64,000 nucleotides of DNA. Origin: Olleya sp. Hel_I_94 (lineage in GTDB: Bacteria; Bacteroidota; Bacteroidia; Flavobacteriales; Flavobacteriaceae). The stretch is taken from positions 2,299,001 to 2,363,000 of the forward strand of contig NZ_VISI01000002.1 in NCBI RefSeq assembly GCF_007827365.1, written 5' to 3'. Positions 45,522 through 55,288 of the stretch are shown here, one piece after another (position 1 is the first letter of the stretch; every line of letters starts with the position of its first letter). The notes below the pieces were generated by a model. That model did no database searches. It worked only from the letters and a program-made list of their open reading frames with translations, and had not been told where the DNA came from. Both the position numbers and the translations under genes were made by a program.

Positions 45522-46508
45522 ATGAAACAATTATTGACCCTATCGCTTCTTTTGGTTGCAACAACGCTGTTTGCTCAAGAGGATGCTAATACCCCAGAAA
45601 AAAAGTTTGCTTTTGAAGGTAGTGTGGATGCATACTACAGAACCAATTTAACAGCGCCAAATGATGAAAATCAAATTGCGCCCGCAACATCTTTTGCAGA
45701 TACGGGTGGATTCTCTTTAGGAATGGGAAATATTATTGCATCCTACGAAAAAGGACGTGTTGGAGCTGTTGCGGATTTAGTCTTTGGACCAAGAGGTGAG
45801 GCTGCAAGTGCAACAGTATTAAATCAGTTGTTTGCTTTTTATAATATTAGCGAAAACACCAAACTAACCTTAGGAAAGTTTAATACGTTTTTAGGTTACG
45901 AAGTTATTGCACCAGCAGGAAATTTTAACTATAGTACCTCTTATTTGTTTTCTAATGGACCATTCTCTCATACAGGTTTGAAAGCAGATTTTACTTTGTC
46001 AGAAGATTTTAGCTTAATGTTAGGGGTGTTTAATCAAACGGATGTTACGGAGTTTAATCCTGATGGAAGTTATGCAGTAGGTGCGCAATTAGGATATGAC
46101 GGACAGTATTTAAATTTATTATATGATGCTGCTGGATTAGGTTTTGAAGTAGATTATACTGGAGGTTTTGATGCATCAGAAGACTTTTTTGTTGGTATCA
46201 ATGCAGCGTATGCAGATAATGACGGTGAAGGATTTTATGGTGTGGATTTGTATCCTCAATATGGTCTTAGTGACACCTTTACTATAGGATTAAGAGGAGA
46301 GTATTTTCAAACGCAAAGCGAATCTGTAGATGATGATCCAAGTGTTATTGGATTAACGCTTACAGGTAGTTTAGTTATTGACGAAGACTTAATTATTAAA
46401 CCAGAATTTAGACTTGATAGTAGTTCTGAAGACGATTTTATTGATACAGATTTAATGGCTACAAAAAGCTTAGGTTCTTTTGTTTTGGCAGCGATATATA
46501 AATTCTAA
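45522..46508 (+). CDS. Outer-membrane beta-barrel porin (OmpL/BBP2-like)
   Basis: The protein has 328 residues. A signal peptide ends near LFAQ-E (residue 19). Alternating amphipathic strands follow, rich in Gly, Asp and aromatic residues (FAFEGSVDAYYRTN at the start and FVLAAIYKF at the very end, the usual C-terminal aromatic). This fits the putative beta-barrel porin-2 family. It precedes PII and amt by 12 bp, so it is probably the outer-membrane entry route for a nitrogen compound whose uptake is controlled with ammonium transport. The substrate is inferred from context only. Confidence 0.82.
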   Translation: MKQLLTLSLLLVATTLFAQEDANTPEKKFAFEGSVDAYYRTNLTAPNDENQIAPATSFADTGGFSLGMGNIIASYEKGRVGAVADLVFGPRGEAASATVLNQLFAFYNISENTKLTLGKFNTFLGYEVIAPAGNFNYSTSYLFSNGPFSHTGLKADFTLSEDFSLMLGVFNQTDVTEFNPDGSYAVGAQLGYDGQYLNLLYDAAGLGFEVDYTGGFDASEDFFVGINAAYADNDGEGFYGVDLYPQYGLSDTFTIGLRGEYFQTQSESVDDDPSVIGLTLTGSLVIDEDLIIKPEFRLDSSSEDDFIDTDLMATKSLGSFVLAAIYKF

Positions 46509-46520
46509 TAAAAACTAATT

Positions 46521-46859
46521 ATGAAAAAAGTAGAAGCAATAATCAGAAAATCTAAATTTTCTGCAGTTAAAAATGCATTGCATGAAGTTGGTGTAAATTT
46601 TTTCTCCTATTGGGATGTTACAGGATTAGGTAACGAAAAAGAGGGACATGTTTACAGAGGGGTTTCTTATAGCACAAGTGATATACAAAGACGCTATTTA
46701 TCAATCGTTGTTAATGATGATTTTGAGGAAGTAACAATAAAGGCCATTTTAGAATCAGGATCGACTGGAGAGGTTGGTGATGGTAAAATATTTGTCTCAC
46801 AAGTTGATGAGGTCTATAGAATAAGAACAGGAGCAAAAGGCGGAAACACTTTAAAATAA
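46521..46859 (+). CDS. PII-family nitrogen regulator with divergent T-loop
   Basis: The 112 residues are the same length as GlnB. The B-loop TGEVGDGKIFV and the C-loop YRIRTGAKG are conserved, and the uridylylation-site Tyr seems kept (YRGVSY). The rest of the T-loop differs. Where E. coli has Q39 and K58 as 2-oxoglutarate ligands, alignment by eye puts Glu and Arg here, so effector sensing may differ. It sits 6 bp ahead of amt, as GlnK commonly does, and should gate that transporter according to nitrogen and ATP/ADP status. The symbol glnK would be reasonable on context. Confidence 0.9.
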   Translation: MKKVEAIIRKSKFSAVKNALHEVGVNFFSYWDVTGLGNEKEGHVYRGVSYSTSDIQRRYLSIVVNDDFEEVTIKAILESGSTGEVGDGKIFVSQVDEVYRIRTGAKGGNTLK

Positions 46860-46865
46860 AAAAAC

Positions 46866-48098
46866 ATGGAATTACTTACAATAAATAATGTATGGATGAT
46901 GATCTGTACAGCCTTAGTTTTCTTTATGCATTTAGGATTTGCATTTTTAGAAATAGGGTTAACACGACAAAAAAACACATTAAACATTTTATTTAAAAAC
47001 ATATTTATTATTACGGTAGGTCTATTACTTTACTGTTTAGTAGGTTTTAATTTAATGTACCCAGGTGAATTTAATGGGTTTATCGGATTTGCTGGTTTTG
47101 GATTGGATGCGCCAGTAACAGCAGAAGGTGCTTTAGATTTAGCATATAATGAAGGGTATACGTATTGGACAGACTTCTTATTTCAAGGGATGTTTGCAGC
47201 AACAGCAGCAACTATTGTGTCTGGTGCAGTAGCAGAACGTATGAAGATTGGACCTTTTATGATTTTTACAATAATATATGTTGGATTAGTATATCCAATT
47301 GCTGGCTCATGGAAATGGGGAGGTGGATTTTTGGACAGTTTAGAAACGCCTTTTTATGACTTTGCAGGATCAACCTTAGTGCACTCTGTTGGTGGATGGG
47401 CAGCGTTAGTTGCTGTTTGCTTATTAGGTCCAAGAATTGGGAAATTTAAAAACGGAAAGCTTCAAGCAATTCCTGGACACAATATACCATTAGCAACTGC
47501 AGGAGTTTTAATACTTTGGCTTGGGTGGTTTGGGTTTAATGGTGGGTCTGTGTTATCTGCCGATCCAAGTTTAACATCGCTAACACTTGTAACTACTTGT
47601 CTTGCAGCAGCAGCAGGAGGTGTTGTAGCAGCTTTAGTATCTACGGTACTTTATAAAAACCTTGATTTAACTATGTTTTTAAATGGTATTTTAGGAGGAT
47701 TAGTTGGTATAACTGCAGGAGCAGACCAAATGAGTCCAACAGATGCTATATTAATAGGAGTCATAGCAGGAGCAATAATTGTTTTTGCAGTATCATTAAT
47801 AGATAAATTAAAACTAGATGATCCAGTTGGTGCAATTGCTGTGCATTTGGCTTGTGGAATTTGGGGTACTTTAGCAGTTGGTATTTTTGGAGAATTAGCT
47901 AGTGGATCGCAATTTTTTAGCCAGTTAATCGGTGTTGGATCTTATGCGGCAATATGTATTGTGTCTTCATTTTTAATTATTTTTATAATGAAGAAAACAG
48001 TTGGAATTAGAGTTTCTGAAAAAGAAGAATTAGAAGGACTTGATGCTCATGAGCATGGTATGGATGCGTATCCAGACTTTAGATTAAATGAACATTAA
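46866..48098 (+). CDS. amt: Ammonium transporter
   Basis: The 410 residues span eleven predicted helices. The family segments are present: DFAGSTLVHSVGGWAALV (conserved Asp and first pore His), GWFGFNGGS, and VHLACGIWGTLAVGIFG with the second pore His. The C-terminal tail (ELEGLDAHEHGMDAYPD) matches the conserved Amt regulatory tail that contacts PII. It admits ammonium across the inner membrane. Its gene closes the porin-PII-amt operon, which ends at a strong terminator. Confidence 0.96.
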   Translation: MELLTINNVWMMICTALVFFMHLGFAFLEIGLTRQKNTLNILFKNIFIITVGLLLYCLVGFNLMYPGEFNGFIGFAGFGLDAPVTAEGALDLAYNEGYTYWTDFLFQGMFAATAATIVSGAVAERMKIGPFMIFTIIYVGLVYPIAGSWKWGGGFLDSLETPFYDFAGSTLVHSVGGWAALVAVCLLGPRIGKFKNGKLQAIPGHNIPLATAGVLILWLGWFGFNGGSVLSADPSLTSLTLVTTCLAAAAGGVVAALVSTVLYKNLDLTMFLNGILGGLVGITAGADQMSPTDAILIGVIAGAIIVFAVSLIDKLKLDDPVGAIAVHLACGIWGTLAVGIFGELASGSQFFSQLIGVGSYAAICIVSSFLIIFIMKKTVGIRVSEKEELEGLDAHEHGMDAYPDFRLNEH

Positions 48099-48116
48099 GA
48101 TTTAGTTAATTTGTTG

Positions 48117-48153
48117 AAAAAACCTGAAGACATTTTGTTTTCAGGTTTTTTTT
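48117..48153 (+). terminator. Intrinsic terminator after amt
   Basis: The stem AAACCTGAA / TTCAGGTTT is followed by a T-run, 18 bp past the amt stop. Confidence 0.92.
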
Positions 48154-48178
48154 GTGATTAATTTGAAATAATATAAAG

Positions 48179-48208
48179 CAAAAAAAACTCAGCAATTAAA
48201 TTGCTGAG
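48179..48208 (-). terminator. Intrinsic terminator of the leucine operon
   Basis: Read leftward, CTCAGCAA and TTGCTGAG form an 8-bp stem followed by a T-run. It lies 26 bp past the leuB stop. Confidence 0.9.
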
Positions 48209-48234
48209 CATGTTTTAGACTAACAAAAATAGTG

Positions 48235-49353
48235 TTAAATAATCGTAGATTGTCCTAAGTGAATATTATTGAAATTAATATTCGTATCATTTGGGTTGCT
48301 TATAAAATCTGCAATAAAATCGCCGACCTTAGCAGTAGAAATATTGTCGTAGGACGTATTTAAGTCTGGTGTTGTAATTTCTAATTTTAAAGATTTTTCA
48401 ACTCCTTCTTTAATTAAATTAGCTTCTTCATGTAAGTCAAAATGCTCTAAAAGCATCGCTGCACTTAATATAGATGCAATTGGGTTTGCTATCCCTTTTC
48501 CTATTGCTTGTGGGTATGATCCATGTATGGGTTCAAACATGGCATATTTGTCACCAATGGAGGCTGATGCCAGTAATCCAATAGAGCCGCCAATTACACT
48601 GGCTTCGTCACTTATAACGTCTCCAAATAAGTTTTCGGTTAAAATAACATCAAACTGTTTTGGGTTTAAAATCATTTGCATGGCAGCATTATCCACAAAT
48701 AAAAAGTCTAAGGTTACATCTGGGTAATCCTTTGCTAAATCAGTAACAACTTTACGCCATAATCTAGACGTTTCTAAAACATTAGCTTTATCTACTAGTG
48801 TTACCTTTTTCTTTCTGTTTTGTGCGTTTTTAAAGGCTAAATGTGCAATACGCTCAATTTCGTGTTTAGAATATTCGCATAAATCAGACGCAGTATTTCC
48901 GTCTTCACTTAAATATTTTTCACCAAAGTAAATTCCGCCTGTTAGCTCTCTGTATATGCTTATATCTGTTCCTTCTATTATATGTTGTTTTAAAGGAGAT
49001 TTATCTAACAGTACGTCATATGCTTTTACGGGTCTAATGTTTGCGTATAAACCAAGTTCTTTTCTTAGTTTTAATAGGCCTTGTTCAGGTCTAACTTTGG
49101 CTGTAGGATCGTTATCATATTTAGGGGCTCCAATAGCTCCAAATAAAATGGCGTCACTAGACTGGCATAAGTCTAGAGTGTTGTCAGGTAATGGGTTGTT
49201 GTGTTTGTCAATTGCTATTGCGCCAACAGAAGCTTCTTTAAATAAAAAGGTGTGATCAAATTCTAAAGCAATAGCTTTTAAAACTTTGATTGCTTGATTA
49301 GTTACTTCTGGACCTATACCGTCACCAGGTAAAACTGCTATGTTTAATTTCAT
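48235..49353 (-). CDS. leuB: 3-isopropylmalate dehydrogenase
   Basis: The protein has 372 residues starting at the ATG at 49353 (MKLNIAVLPGDGIGPEVT). The open frame extends 11 codons into leuD, but the inner Met is the family start. It has the GDGIGPEV motif, RELTGGIYFGEK, the catalytic VTLVDKANVLETSRLWR, and EPIHGSYPQAIGKGIANP. It oxidatively decarboxylates 3-isopropylmalate with NAD. It is last of the leuACDB operon, 10 bp after leuD, and is followed by an intrinsic terminator. Confidence 0.96.
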   Translation of the reverse strand: MKLNIAVLPGDGIGPEVTNQAIKVLKAIALEFDHTFLFKEASVGAIAIDKHNNPLPDNTLDLCQSSDAILFGAIGAPKYDNDPTAKVRPEQGLLKLRKELGLYANIRPVKAYDVLLDKSPLKQHIIEGTDISIYRELTGGIYFGEKYLSEDGNTASDLCEYSKHEIERIAHLAFKNAQNRKKKVTLVDKANVLETSRLWRKVVTDLAKDYPDVTLDFLFVDNAAMQMILNPKQFDVILTENLFGDVISDEASVIGGSIGLLASASIGDKYAMFEPIHGSYPQAIGKGIANPIASILSAAMLLEHFDLHEEANLIKEGVEKSLKLEITTPDLNTSYDNISTAKVGDFIADFISNPNDTNINFNNIHLGQSTII

Positions 49354-49363
49354 AGTATAATTA

Positions 49364-49954
49364 TTAGTATGTTTTTTTGGCTTCAAAAGCCGAAATAGTT
49401 TCTTTTTTACTTAATAGGTAGTCAATATCATCATAACCATTAATCATACAGGTTTTTTTGTAAGCATCAATGTCAAAAGCTTCCTTGAAAGAAGTGTCTT
49501 TTACGGAGATAATTTGCGCTTCAAGATTAACTTCTAAAATAGTCTCCGGATTTTCAGTGGTAACGTCTATTAGTACTTTTAAAAATTCTGCTGAAACTTG
49601 AACAGGTAACAGTCCATTATTTAAAGCATTTCCTTTAAAAATATCCGCAAAAAAACTTGAAACAATAACTTTAAAGCCATAATCGCTTAAAGCCCAAGCT
49701 GCGTGTTCGCGACTAGAGCCGCAACCAAAATTATCTCCCGCAACTAAAATGCTTCCTGAATATTTAGGATTGTTTAAAGAGAAAGACTCATTTACCGAAT
49801 CATCTTTGTTAAACCTCCAATCTTTAAAAAGGTTGTCTCCAAAGCCTTTTCGGTCTGTTGCTTTTAAAAATCGAGCAGGAATAATCTGATCTGTATCTAT
49901 GTTTTCTATTGCTAACGGAATAGCTTGAGATTGTAATGTTGTAAACTTTTCCAT
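49364..49954 (-). CDS. leuD: 3-isopropylmalate dehydratase, small subunit
   Basis: The 196 residues form the aconitase swivel domain. Markers are [15 protein letters not shown] at about 18-32 and [20 protein letters not shown] in the middle. With LeuC it isomerises 2-isopropylmalate to 3-isopropylmalate. It lies 1 bp after leuC and overlaps the longest open frame of leuB. Confidence 0.96.
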   Translation of the reverse strand: MEKFTTLQSQAIPLAIENIDTDQIIPARFLKATDRKGFGDNLFKDWRFNKDDSVNESFSLNNPKYSGSILVAGDNFGCGSSREHAAWALSDYGFKVIVSSFFADIFKGNALNNGLLPVQVSAEFLKVLIDVTTENPETILEVNLEAQIISVKDTSFKEAFDIDAYKKTCMINGYDDIDYLLSKKETISAFEAKKTY

Positions 49955-49955
49955 C

Positions 49956-51338
49956 TTAATTTAGTTGTTTTGTTATGTCCACAATTTTGCCTTCAATAGC
50001 TGTTGCAGCTGCAACTAAAGGACTAGCTAAAATAGTTCTAGAGCCTTGTCCTTGTCTTCCTTCAAAGTTTCGGTTTGATGTTGAAACACAATATTCGCCT
50101 TGCGGAATCTTATCGTCGTTCATGGCTAAACAAGCGGAACAACCCGGTTGTCTTAGCTCAAAGCCAGCTGCATCAAATACATCTTTAAGACCTTCTTTTA
50201 TAATTTGAGCCTCTACTTGTTTGCTACCAGGTACTAACCAAGCAGTAACATTATCTGCTTTTTGTTTTCCTTTTATGTAGCTTGCAGCTACTCTGAAATC
50301 TTCAATTCTAGAGTTGGTACAGCTTCCAATAAAGACATAGTTAATGGGTTTATTGATTAAAGATTCTCCTTTTTTGAAATCCATATATTGTAAAGATTTT
50401 TCAAAAGAAGCATCGTCTATACTTGGAATGTTTTCAGTCACTTTAATTCCCATTCCTGGGTTGGTACCATAAGTTACCATAGGTTCTATATCTTCCGCGT
50501 CAAAAGCATATTCTTTATCAAAAACAGCATCTGTATCCGTTGGTAATGTTTTCCAATAGGCTACTTTTTTGTCAAAAGCATCTCCTTTTGGCGCAAATTC
50601 TTTATCCTTTACATAGTCAAAAGTGGTTTGGTCTGGGGCAATCATTCCGCCTCGAGCGCCCATTTCAATACTCATATTACAAACAGTCATTCTGCCTTCC
50701 ATGGACATGTTTTCAAAAACATCTCCCGCATATTCGCAGAAGTAACCTGTGCCTGAGTTTGTGCCTAATTTGGCAATGATGTATAAAATAACATCTTTGG
50801 GTAATACGCCATTTTTAAGTTTACCGCTAACGGTCACTCTTAAGCTTTTTGGCTTAGTTAAAAGTAAGCATTGACTAGCAAAAACCTGTGCCACTTGACT
50901 GGTTCCAATACCAAAAGCGATGGTTCCAAAAGCACCATGTGTTGAGGTGTGACTGTCACCACAAACCATTGTCATTCCTGGTTGGGTAATCCCTAATTCT
51001 GGAGCCATAACATGGACAATCCCATTGTATTGGTGTCCTAGTTGGTAAAGTGTAATATTATTTTTTTTACAGTTTTTAGATAGTTGTTCTAATTGATTTC
51101 TAGACAATAAATCTTTAACTGGTAAGTGTTGGTTTTGTGTTGGCGTATTATGGTCCGCAGTGGCAACAATTTGTTTTGGTCTAAAAACAGGGATGTTGCG
51201 TGCTTCTAGCTCATTAAAAGCTTGCGGACTGGTCACCTCGTGTATTAGGTGTTTGTCAATATATAATACTTGTGGTCCGTCTTTAACGGTTTCTACAACG
51301 TGGGCATCCCAAACTTTGTCAAATAATGTTTGTCCCAT
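49956..51338 (-). CDS. leuC: 3-isopropylmalate dehydratase, large subunit
   Basis: The protein has 460 residues. The 4Fe-4S cysteines are seen in [13 protein letters not shown] and [11 protein letters not shown]. The opening [12 protein letters not shown] and [20 protein letters not shown] are typical of bacterial LeuC. It is the catalytic partner of LeuD. It lies 2 bp after leuA in the leftward operon. Confidence 0.97.
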   Translation of the reverse strand: MGQTLFDKVWDAHVVETVKDGPQVLYIDKHLIHEVTSPQAFNELEARNIPVFRPKQIVATADHNTPTQNQHLPVKDLLSRNQLEQLSKNCKKNNITLYQLGHQYNGIVHVMAPELGITQPGMTMVCGDSHTSTHGAFGTIAFGIGTSQVAQVFASQCLLLTKPKSLRVTVSGKLKNGVLPKDVILYIIAKLGTNSGTGYFCEYAGDVFENMSMEGRMTVCNMSIEMGARGGMIAPDQTTFDYVKDKEFAPKGDAFDKKVAYWKTLPTDTDAVFDKEYAFDAEDIEPMVTYGTNPGMGIKVTENIPSIDDASFEKSLQYMDFKKGESLINKPINYVFIGSCTNSRIEDFRVAASYIKGKQKADNVTAWLVPGSKQVEAQIIKEGLKDVFDAAGFELRQPGCSACLAMNDDKIPQGEYCVSTSNRNFEGRQGQGSRTILASPLVAAATAIEGKIVDITKQLN

Positions 51339-51340
51339 AA

Positions 51341-52516
51341 TTAAGCCGAAATTATTTGTTGATACATTTTGCTAGTTTCAATAATCTGATGGATATCACC
51401 ATCATTTATTTCTTTTTTTCTATCTGCAAAATTTAAAAAGTTAGCATAAACATCATCTAATTGAAGCTTTGTTAGTTCGTAACCCACATTTTTTGCTCTG
51501 TATGCTAAAGCGGCACGACCACTTCTGGCGGTTAAAACAATTGCAGATTCTGTAACACCAACATCTTTAGGATTGATTATCTCGTAAGTTTCACGGTTTT
51601 TAATCACACCATCTTGATGTATACCTGAGCTGTGTGCAAAAGCATTAGCACCAACAATAGCTTTATTAGGTTGCGTGTAAATCCCCATGCTTTCTGACAC
51701 TAATTGACTAAGTCCGTAAAGCATTTCTGTTTTTATACTAGTATCTAGGTTTAGGTAAGGGTGCTGTTTTAAAACCATGACTACTTCTTCAAGCGCAGTA
51801 TTACCGGCACGCTCTCCAATTCCGTTTATGGTACATTCTACTTGTCTTGCTCCGTTAATAACGCCTTCTATAGAGTTTGCAGTTGCAAGACCTAAATCGT
51901 TATGGCAATGACAGGATAAAATGGCTTTTTCAATTCCTTTTACGTTCTCTTTTAAATATTTAATTTTTGCGCCATATTCACTAGGCAAACAATATCCTGT
52001 TGTATCTGGGATATTTAGTACTGTTGCTCCTGCCTTTATTGCAGCTTCGCACACTCGTGCTAAATACTCGTTATCTGTACGTCCAGCATCTTCAGCATAA
52101 AATTCTACGTCTTCAACAAAGGATTTAGCATATTTTACAGCATCGTAAGCACGTTGTATAATATCCGCTTTGTTAGTTTTAAATTTATGAAGTATGTGGG
52201 AGTCTGATGTGCCTATTCCTGTGTGGATTCTTGGGTGTTTAGCATGTTTTAATGCTTCGGCAGCTACTTTTATGTCGTTTTCTACAGCTCTAGTTAAGCC
52301 GCAAACGGTAGAATTTTTTACGATTTTTGATATTTCTTCTACCGATTTGAAGTCACCTGGACTAGAGACGGGAAAACCTGCTTCGATTACATTAACACCT
52401 AGTTGGTCCAATTGCTTAGCAATAATTACTTTTTGCTCTGTATTTAGCTTACAACCTGGTACTTGTTCGCCATCACGTAGCGTTGTATCAAATATTTGAA
52501 TTGCGTTTTTTGACAT
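51341..52516 (-). CDS. leuA: 2-isopropylmalate synthase, short form
   Basis: The 391 residues form an HMGL-like TIM barrel. Markers are the metal Asp and catalytic Arg in [28 protein letters not shown] (HxH metal ligands) and [16 protein letters not shown]. The roughly 120-residue C-terminal leucine-binding domain of classical LeuA (about 520 residues) is absent, so allosteric leucine inhibition through that domain is not expected. Homocitrate or citramalate synthases share this length, but the tight link to leuCDB supports LeuA. It is the first gene of the operon. Confidence 0.93.
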   Translation of the reverse strand: MSKNAIQIFDTTLRDGEQVPGCKLNTEQKVIIAKQLDQLGVNVIEAGFPVSSPGDFKSVEEISKIVKNSTVCGLTRAVENDIKVAAEALKHAKHPRIHTGIGTSDSHILHKFKTNKADIIQRAYDAVKYAKSFVEDVEFYAEDAGRTDNEYLARVCEAAIKAGATVLNIPDTTGYCLPSEYGAKIKYLKENVKGIEKAILSCHCHNDLGLATANSIEGVINGARQVECTINGIGERAGNTALEEVVMVLKQHPYLNLDTSIKTEMLYGLSQLVSESMGIYTQPNKAIVGANAFAHSSGIHQDGVIKNRETYEIINPKDVGVTESAIVLTARSGRAALAYRAKNVGYELTKLQLDDVYANFLNFADRKKEINDGDIHQIIETSKMYQQIISA

Positions 52517-52664
52517 TTTTAGAGAGAATTATTTTTCTTTTGAATTACTAATGTATACTTTGGTTAACTATTTGATTTAGCATTGGAGGAGAAGCTACGA
52601 TGTTCAAGACACGAAATACAATGTAAACTACTAAAAATCAGATACATAAAAAAACAATTAGTTG
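52517..52664. promoter_or_regulatory. Divergent promoter region leuA / 52665 gene, with possible leader frame
   Basis: Read towards leuA, an ATG at 52647 opens a 27-codon frame ending at 52564. An overlapping frame (52637 to 52548) is strongly rich in Val, Ile and Leu (for example VVYIVFRVLNIVA) but has no ATG or GTG start. Either may belong to a leucine leader. The evidence is weak. Confidence 0.3.
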
Positions 52665-54215
52665 ATGACTAAAGAGCAAAAAGATAATTTATTTTTATTA
52701 GTTAAGTCTTTAACTAAGTCTGAAAAGCGACAATTTAAATTGTACGTGGGTAGACTTGGAGTGAATTCTGATTCTAAATTTTTAAACCTTTTTAATCTTT
52801 TAGACAAAGCTTCAGTGTATAATGAAAACGTTATTTTAAAAAGTGGAGTGGTAAAAAAACAGCAGTTAGCTAATGTTAAAGCACACTTGTATAAGCAAAT
52901 ATTAATTAGTCTTAAATTAAACCCTTCCCATCAAAATATTCGCTCTCAAATAAGAGAACAATTGGATTTTGCATCTATATTATATCATAAAGGATTGTAT
53001 AGACAGAGTCTTAAAATCTTAGACAAGGCCAAAGAGTTAGCAATAATTAATGAAGAAAAAAACCTTGCTTTTGAGATTGTCGAACTTGAGAAAATTATCG
53101 AAACACAGTACATAACTAGAAGTATTAGTAATAGGGCAGATCAATTAACTATTCAGGCAAAAGAATTAAGTGAGTTAAATGTTGTTGCTAGTAAGCTATC
53201 TAATTTATCATTACAGCTTTATAGTATAATATTAAAAACGGGTTATGTAAAAAATGAGGAAGAAAGCAAAGCTGTCACGACTTATTTTAATGACAGATTG
53301 CCTAAAGTAGATTTATCCGCTTTGGGGTTTAGAGAAAAATTATGGTATTATAAAGCGTATTTGTGGTATAGTTTTTTAACACAGGACTTTTTAAACTGTT
53401 ATAAATATGCTTTAAAATGGGTGAATTTATTTTATGAAAACCCTAATATGATTAGCTTAAATCCAGTGTTTTTTTTAAAAGGAAATAACTATTTGTTAGA
53501 GGCTTTATATTTTATAAAAAATAAAGAAAAATTTGAAACTAAGTTGGCTAGTTTTCATTCTGTTGTTAACCAATCTAATTTTCCCAAGGACGAAAATGTA
53601 GCTTCTTTAGTTTTTTTGTATGGTAATTTTCATAAAATAAATTTACACTTTATAGATGGTAGTTTTGATGATGGCTTAATATTGATTCCGGAAATTGAGG
53701 CTGAATTAGTTCAATTTGATAATAAAATAGATGCACATCATAAAATGATATTTTATTACAAGTTTGCAAGTTTACATTTTGGAGCTAGTAATAATAAGGA
53801 ATGTATTAAATACTTAGATAAAATTATTTCAAATAAATCATTGTCAATGCGTGAGGATTTATTGTGTTTTTCTAGAGTTTTAAATTTAGTAGCACATTAT
53901 GAGGCAGGATTGGATTATCATTTAGAAACCTTATTAAAAAGCACTTACAAGTTTTTAATTAAAATGAACGACTTACATGAAGTGCAAAAAGAGATGATAA
54001 AATTTATTAGAGGATTACAAGATATTTATCCTCAGGATATTAAAAAGGAGTTTAAAAAATTATTAGAAACTTTAAAACAATATGAAGACCATCCTTTTGA
54101 ACGTCGTGCTTTTTTATATTTAGATATTATCTCGTGGTTAGAAAGTAAAATTGAAAATAAGCCAGTGGGTAAAATTGTACGAGACAAATATTTAGAACTA
54201 TATGCTAAGTCATAA
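52665..54215 (+). CDS. Uncharacterised alpha-helical protein, TPR-like
   Basis: The protein has 516 residues starting at the ATG at 52665. The open frame has one extra TTG codon. It has no signal peptide or membrane segment. It is almost wholly helical, with repeated segments such as LDFASILYHKGLYRQSLKIL that look like divergent TPR hairpins, and it is rich in Lys, Leu and Tyr. The N-terminal phrase LTKSEKRQFKLYV is one I associate with a Bacteroidota-only family without known function. It is probably a cytoplasmic scaffold (inference). It is transcribed alone and divergent from leuA. Confidence 0.8.
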   Translation: MTKEQKDNLFLLVKSLTKSEKRQFKLYVGRLGVNSDSKFLNLFNLLDKASVYNENVILKSGVVKKQQLANVKAHLYKQILISLKLNPSHQNIRSQIREQLDFASILYHKGLYRQSLKILDKAKELAIINEEKNLAFEIVELEKIIETQYITRSISNRADQLTIQAKELSELNVVASKLSNLSLQLYSIILKTGYVKNEEESKAVTTYFNDRLPKVDLSALGFREKLWYYKAYLWYSFLTQDFLNCYKYALKWVNLFYENPNMISLNPVFFLKGNNYLLEALYFIKNKEKFETKLASFHSVVNQSNFPKDENVASLVFLYGNFHKINLHFIDGSFDDGLILIPEIEAELVQFDNKIDAHHKMIFYYKFASLHFGASNNKECIKYLDKIISNKSLSMREDLLCFSRVLNLVAHYEAGLDYHLETLLKSTYKFLIKMNDLHEVQKEMIKFIRGLQDIYPQDIKKEFKKLLETLKQYEDHPFERRAFLYLDIISWLESKIENKPVGKIVRDKYLELYAKS

Positions 54216-54433
54216 TTTATAATATTGTTAAAAATAAATAGTTTGTAGGTAAAAAATAAAGTGATTTTTAAATAAAAACTGATGTTATCAAATAGTCAAA
54301 TAATTCAAAATTTACAGCTAAAAGCGCAGTTTACCGAAGAAAACAGTATTTAAAAGGTGTTTTTGTTTAAAAAAGAGAATCAAATGTTTTGATAGCATGC
54401 TTTTTTTATTACATTTACAATCTCAAATCGGCA

Positions 54434-54643
54434 ATGAAGAAAAATAAAACATTAATAGCAACAGTCTTATTTTTAATAATAAGCATAGTTGGTGTAGCTC
54501 AGATAGTAACTCCACCACCTCCAGCACAACAAGTACCTCCAGTAGGGTTGCCAATAGATGGTAATATTATTGTGCTTGTAGTTATAGGTTTGTTATATGG
54601 TGTTTATAAGTTGATATCTAAGCGTAAGTCATCAAACATTTAA
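54434..54643 (+). CDS. Small PID-CTERM-like membrane protein
   Basis: The 69 residues start at the ATG at 54434 (MKKNKTLIATVLFL). The open frame begins 15 codons earlier but those codons do not look like a signal. It has a signal peptide (about 1-22), a proline-rich stretch PPPPAQQVPPVG, then LPIDGNIIVLVVIGLLYGVY and a basic tail KRKSS. The Pro-Ile-Asp-Gly motif, one helix and basic end match the PID-CTERM sorting-type signal of Bacteroidota, so it is probably a small anchored envelope protein. Its last 12 bp overlap the convergent ribE gene. Confidence 0.65.
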   Translation: MKKNKTLIATVLFLIISIVGVAQIVTPPPPAQQVPPVGLPIDGNIIVLVVIGLLYGVYKLISKRKSSNI

Positions 54644-55222
54644 TTCGTTTAGACGCTTTACATACTTTCCAATAACGTCAAATTCTAAGTTTATTTTAGT
54701 GCCAATTTTAAATTGTTTAAAATTTGTATGCTCATACGTGTAAGGTATTATGGCTACGCTAAAACTATTTTTTTGAGAGTTTACAACAGTTAGACTTACG
54801 CCATTTACTGTAATAGATCCTTTTTCTATTGTAATATTGTTTAGCTCTGGATCGTATTTAAAAGTATACAGCCAGCTTCCGTTAGTTTCTTTGGCTTCTA
54901 TACATAGTGCTGTTTGGTCTACATGACCTTGTACAATGTGACCATCCAATCTGTCTCCAAGTTTCATAGCACGTTCAATATTTACAATATCATTTATTTG
55001 TAAATCTCCAATATTGGTTTTGTCTAAAGTTTCTTTAATTGCAGTAACTTTATATTGGTCATCATTTATTTCAACTACAGTTAAACAGACACCATTGTGT
55101 GCAACACTTTGATCTATTTTTAACTGATTGGTAATGGTGCTTTCAATAGTAATATCTAAATTGTCCTTAACTGTTGTTAATTGCTTAACAGTACCTAGTG
55201 TTTCAATTATTCCGGTAAACAT
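54632..55222 (-). CDS. ribE: Riboflavin synthase, alpha subunit
   Basis: The 196 residues form two lumazine-binding barrels. The start MFTGIIETLGTV is diagnostic, the first repeat carries VAHNGVCLTVVEI, and the second carries DGHIVQGHVDQT and GSITVNGVSLTVV. It dismutates two 6,7-dimethyl-8-ribityllumazines into riboflavin. Other rib genes are not in this window. It is divergent from pdxA across 66 bp. Confidence 0.95.
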   Translation of the reverse strand: MFTGIIETLGTVKQLTTVKDNLDITIESTITNQLKIDQSVAHNGVCLTVVEINDDQYKVTAIKETLDKTNIGDLQINDIVNIERAMKLGDRLDGHIVQGHVDQTALCIEAKETNGSWLYTFKYDPELNNITIEKGSITVNGVSLTVVNSQKNSFSVAIIPYTYEHTNFKQFKIGTKINLEFDVIGKYVKRLNELNV

Positions 55223-55244
55223 AAACTTAATCGTATTATTTGGT

Positions 55245-55252
55245 TAAATTTG
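55245..55252 (+). promoter_or_regulatory. Candidate -7 element of pdxA
   Basis: TAAATTTG fits the TAnnTTTG consensus 36 bp upstream of the pdxA ATG. The -33 partner is not clear. Confidence 0.4.
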
Positions 55253-55288
55253 CTTTGGTAAATTTACAAACAATAGTTATTAGTATTA

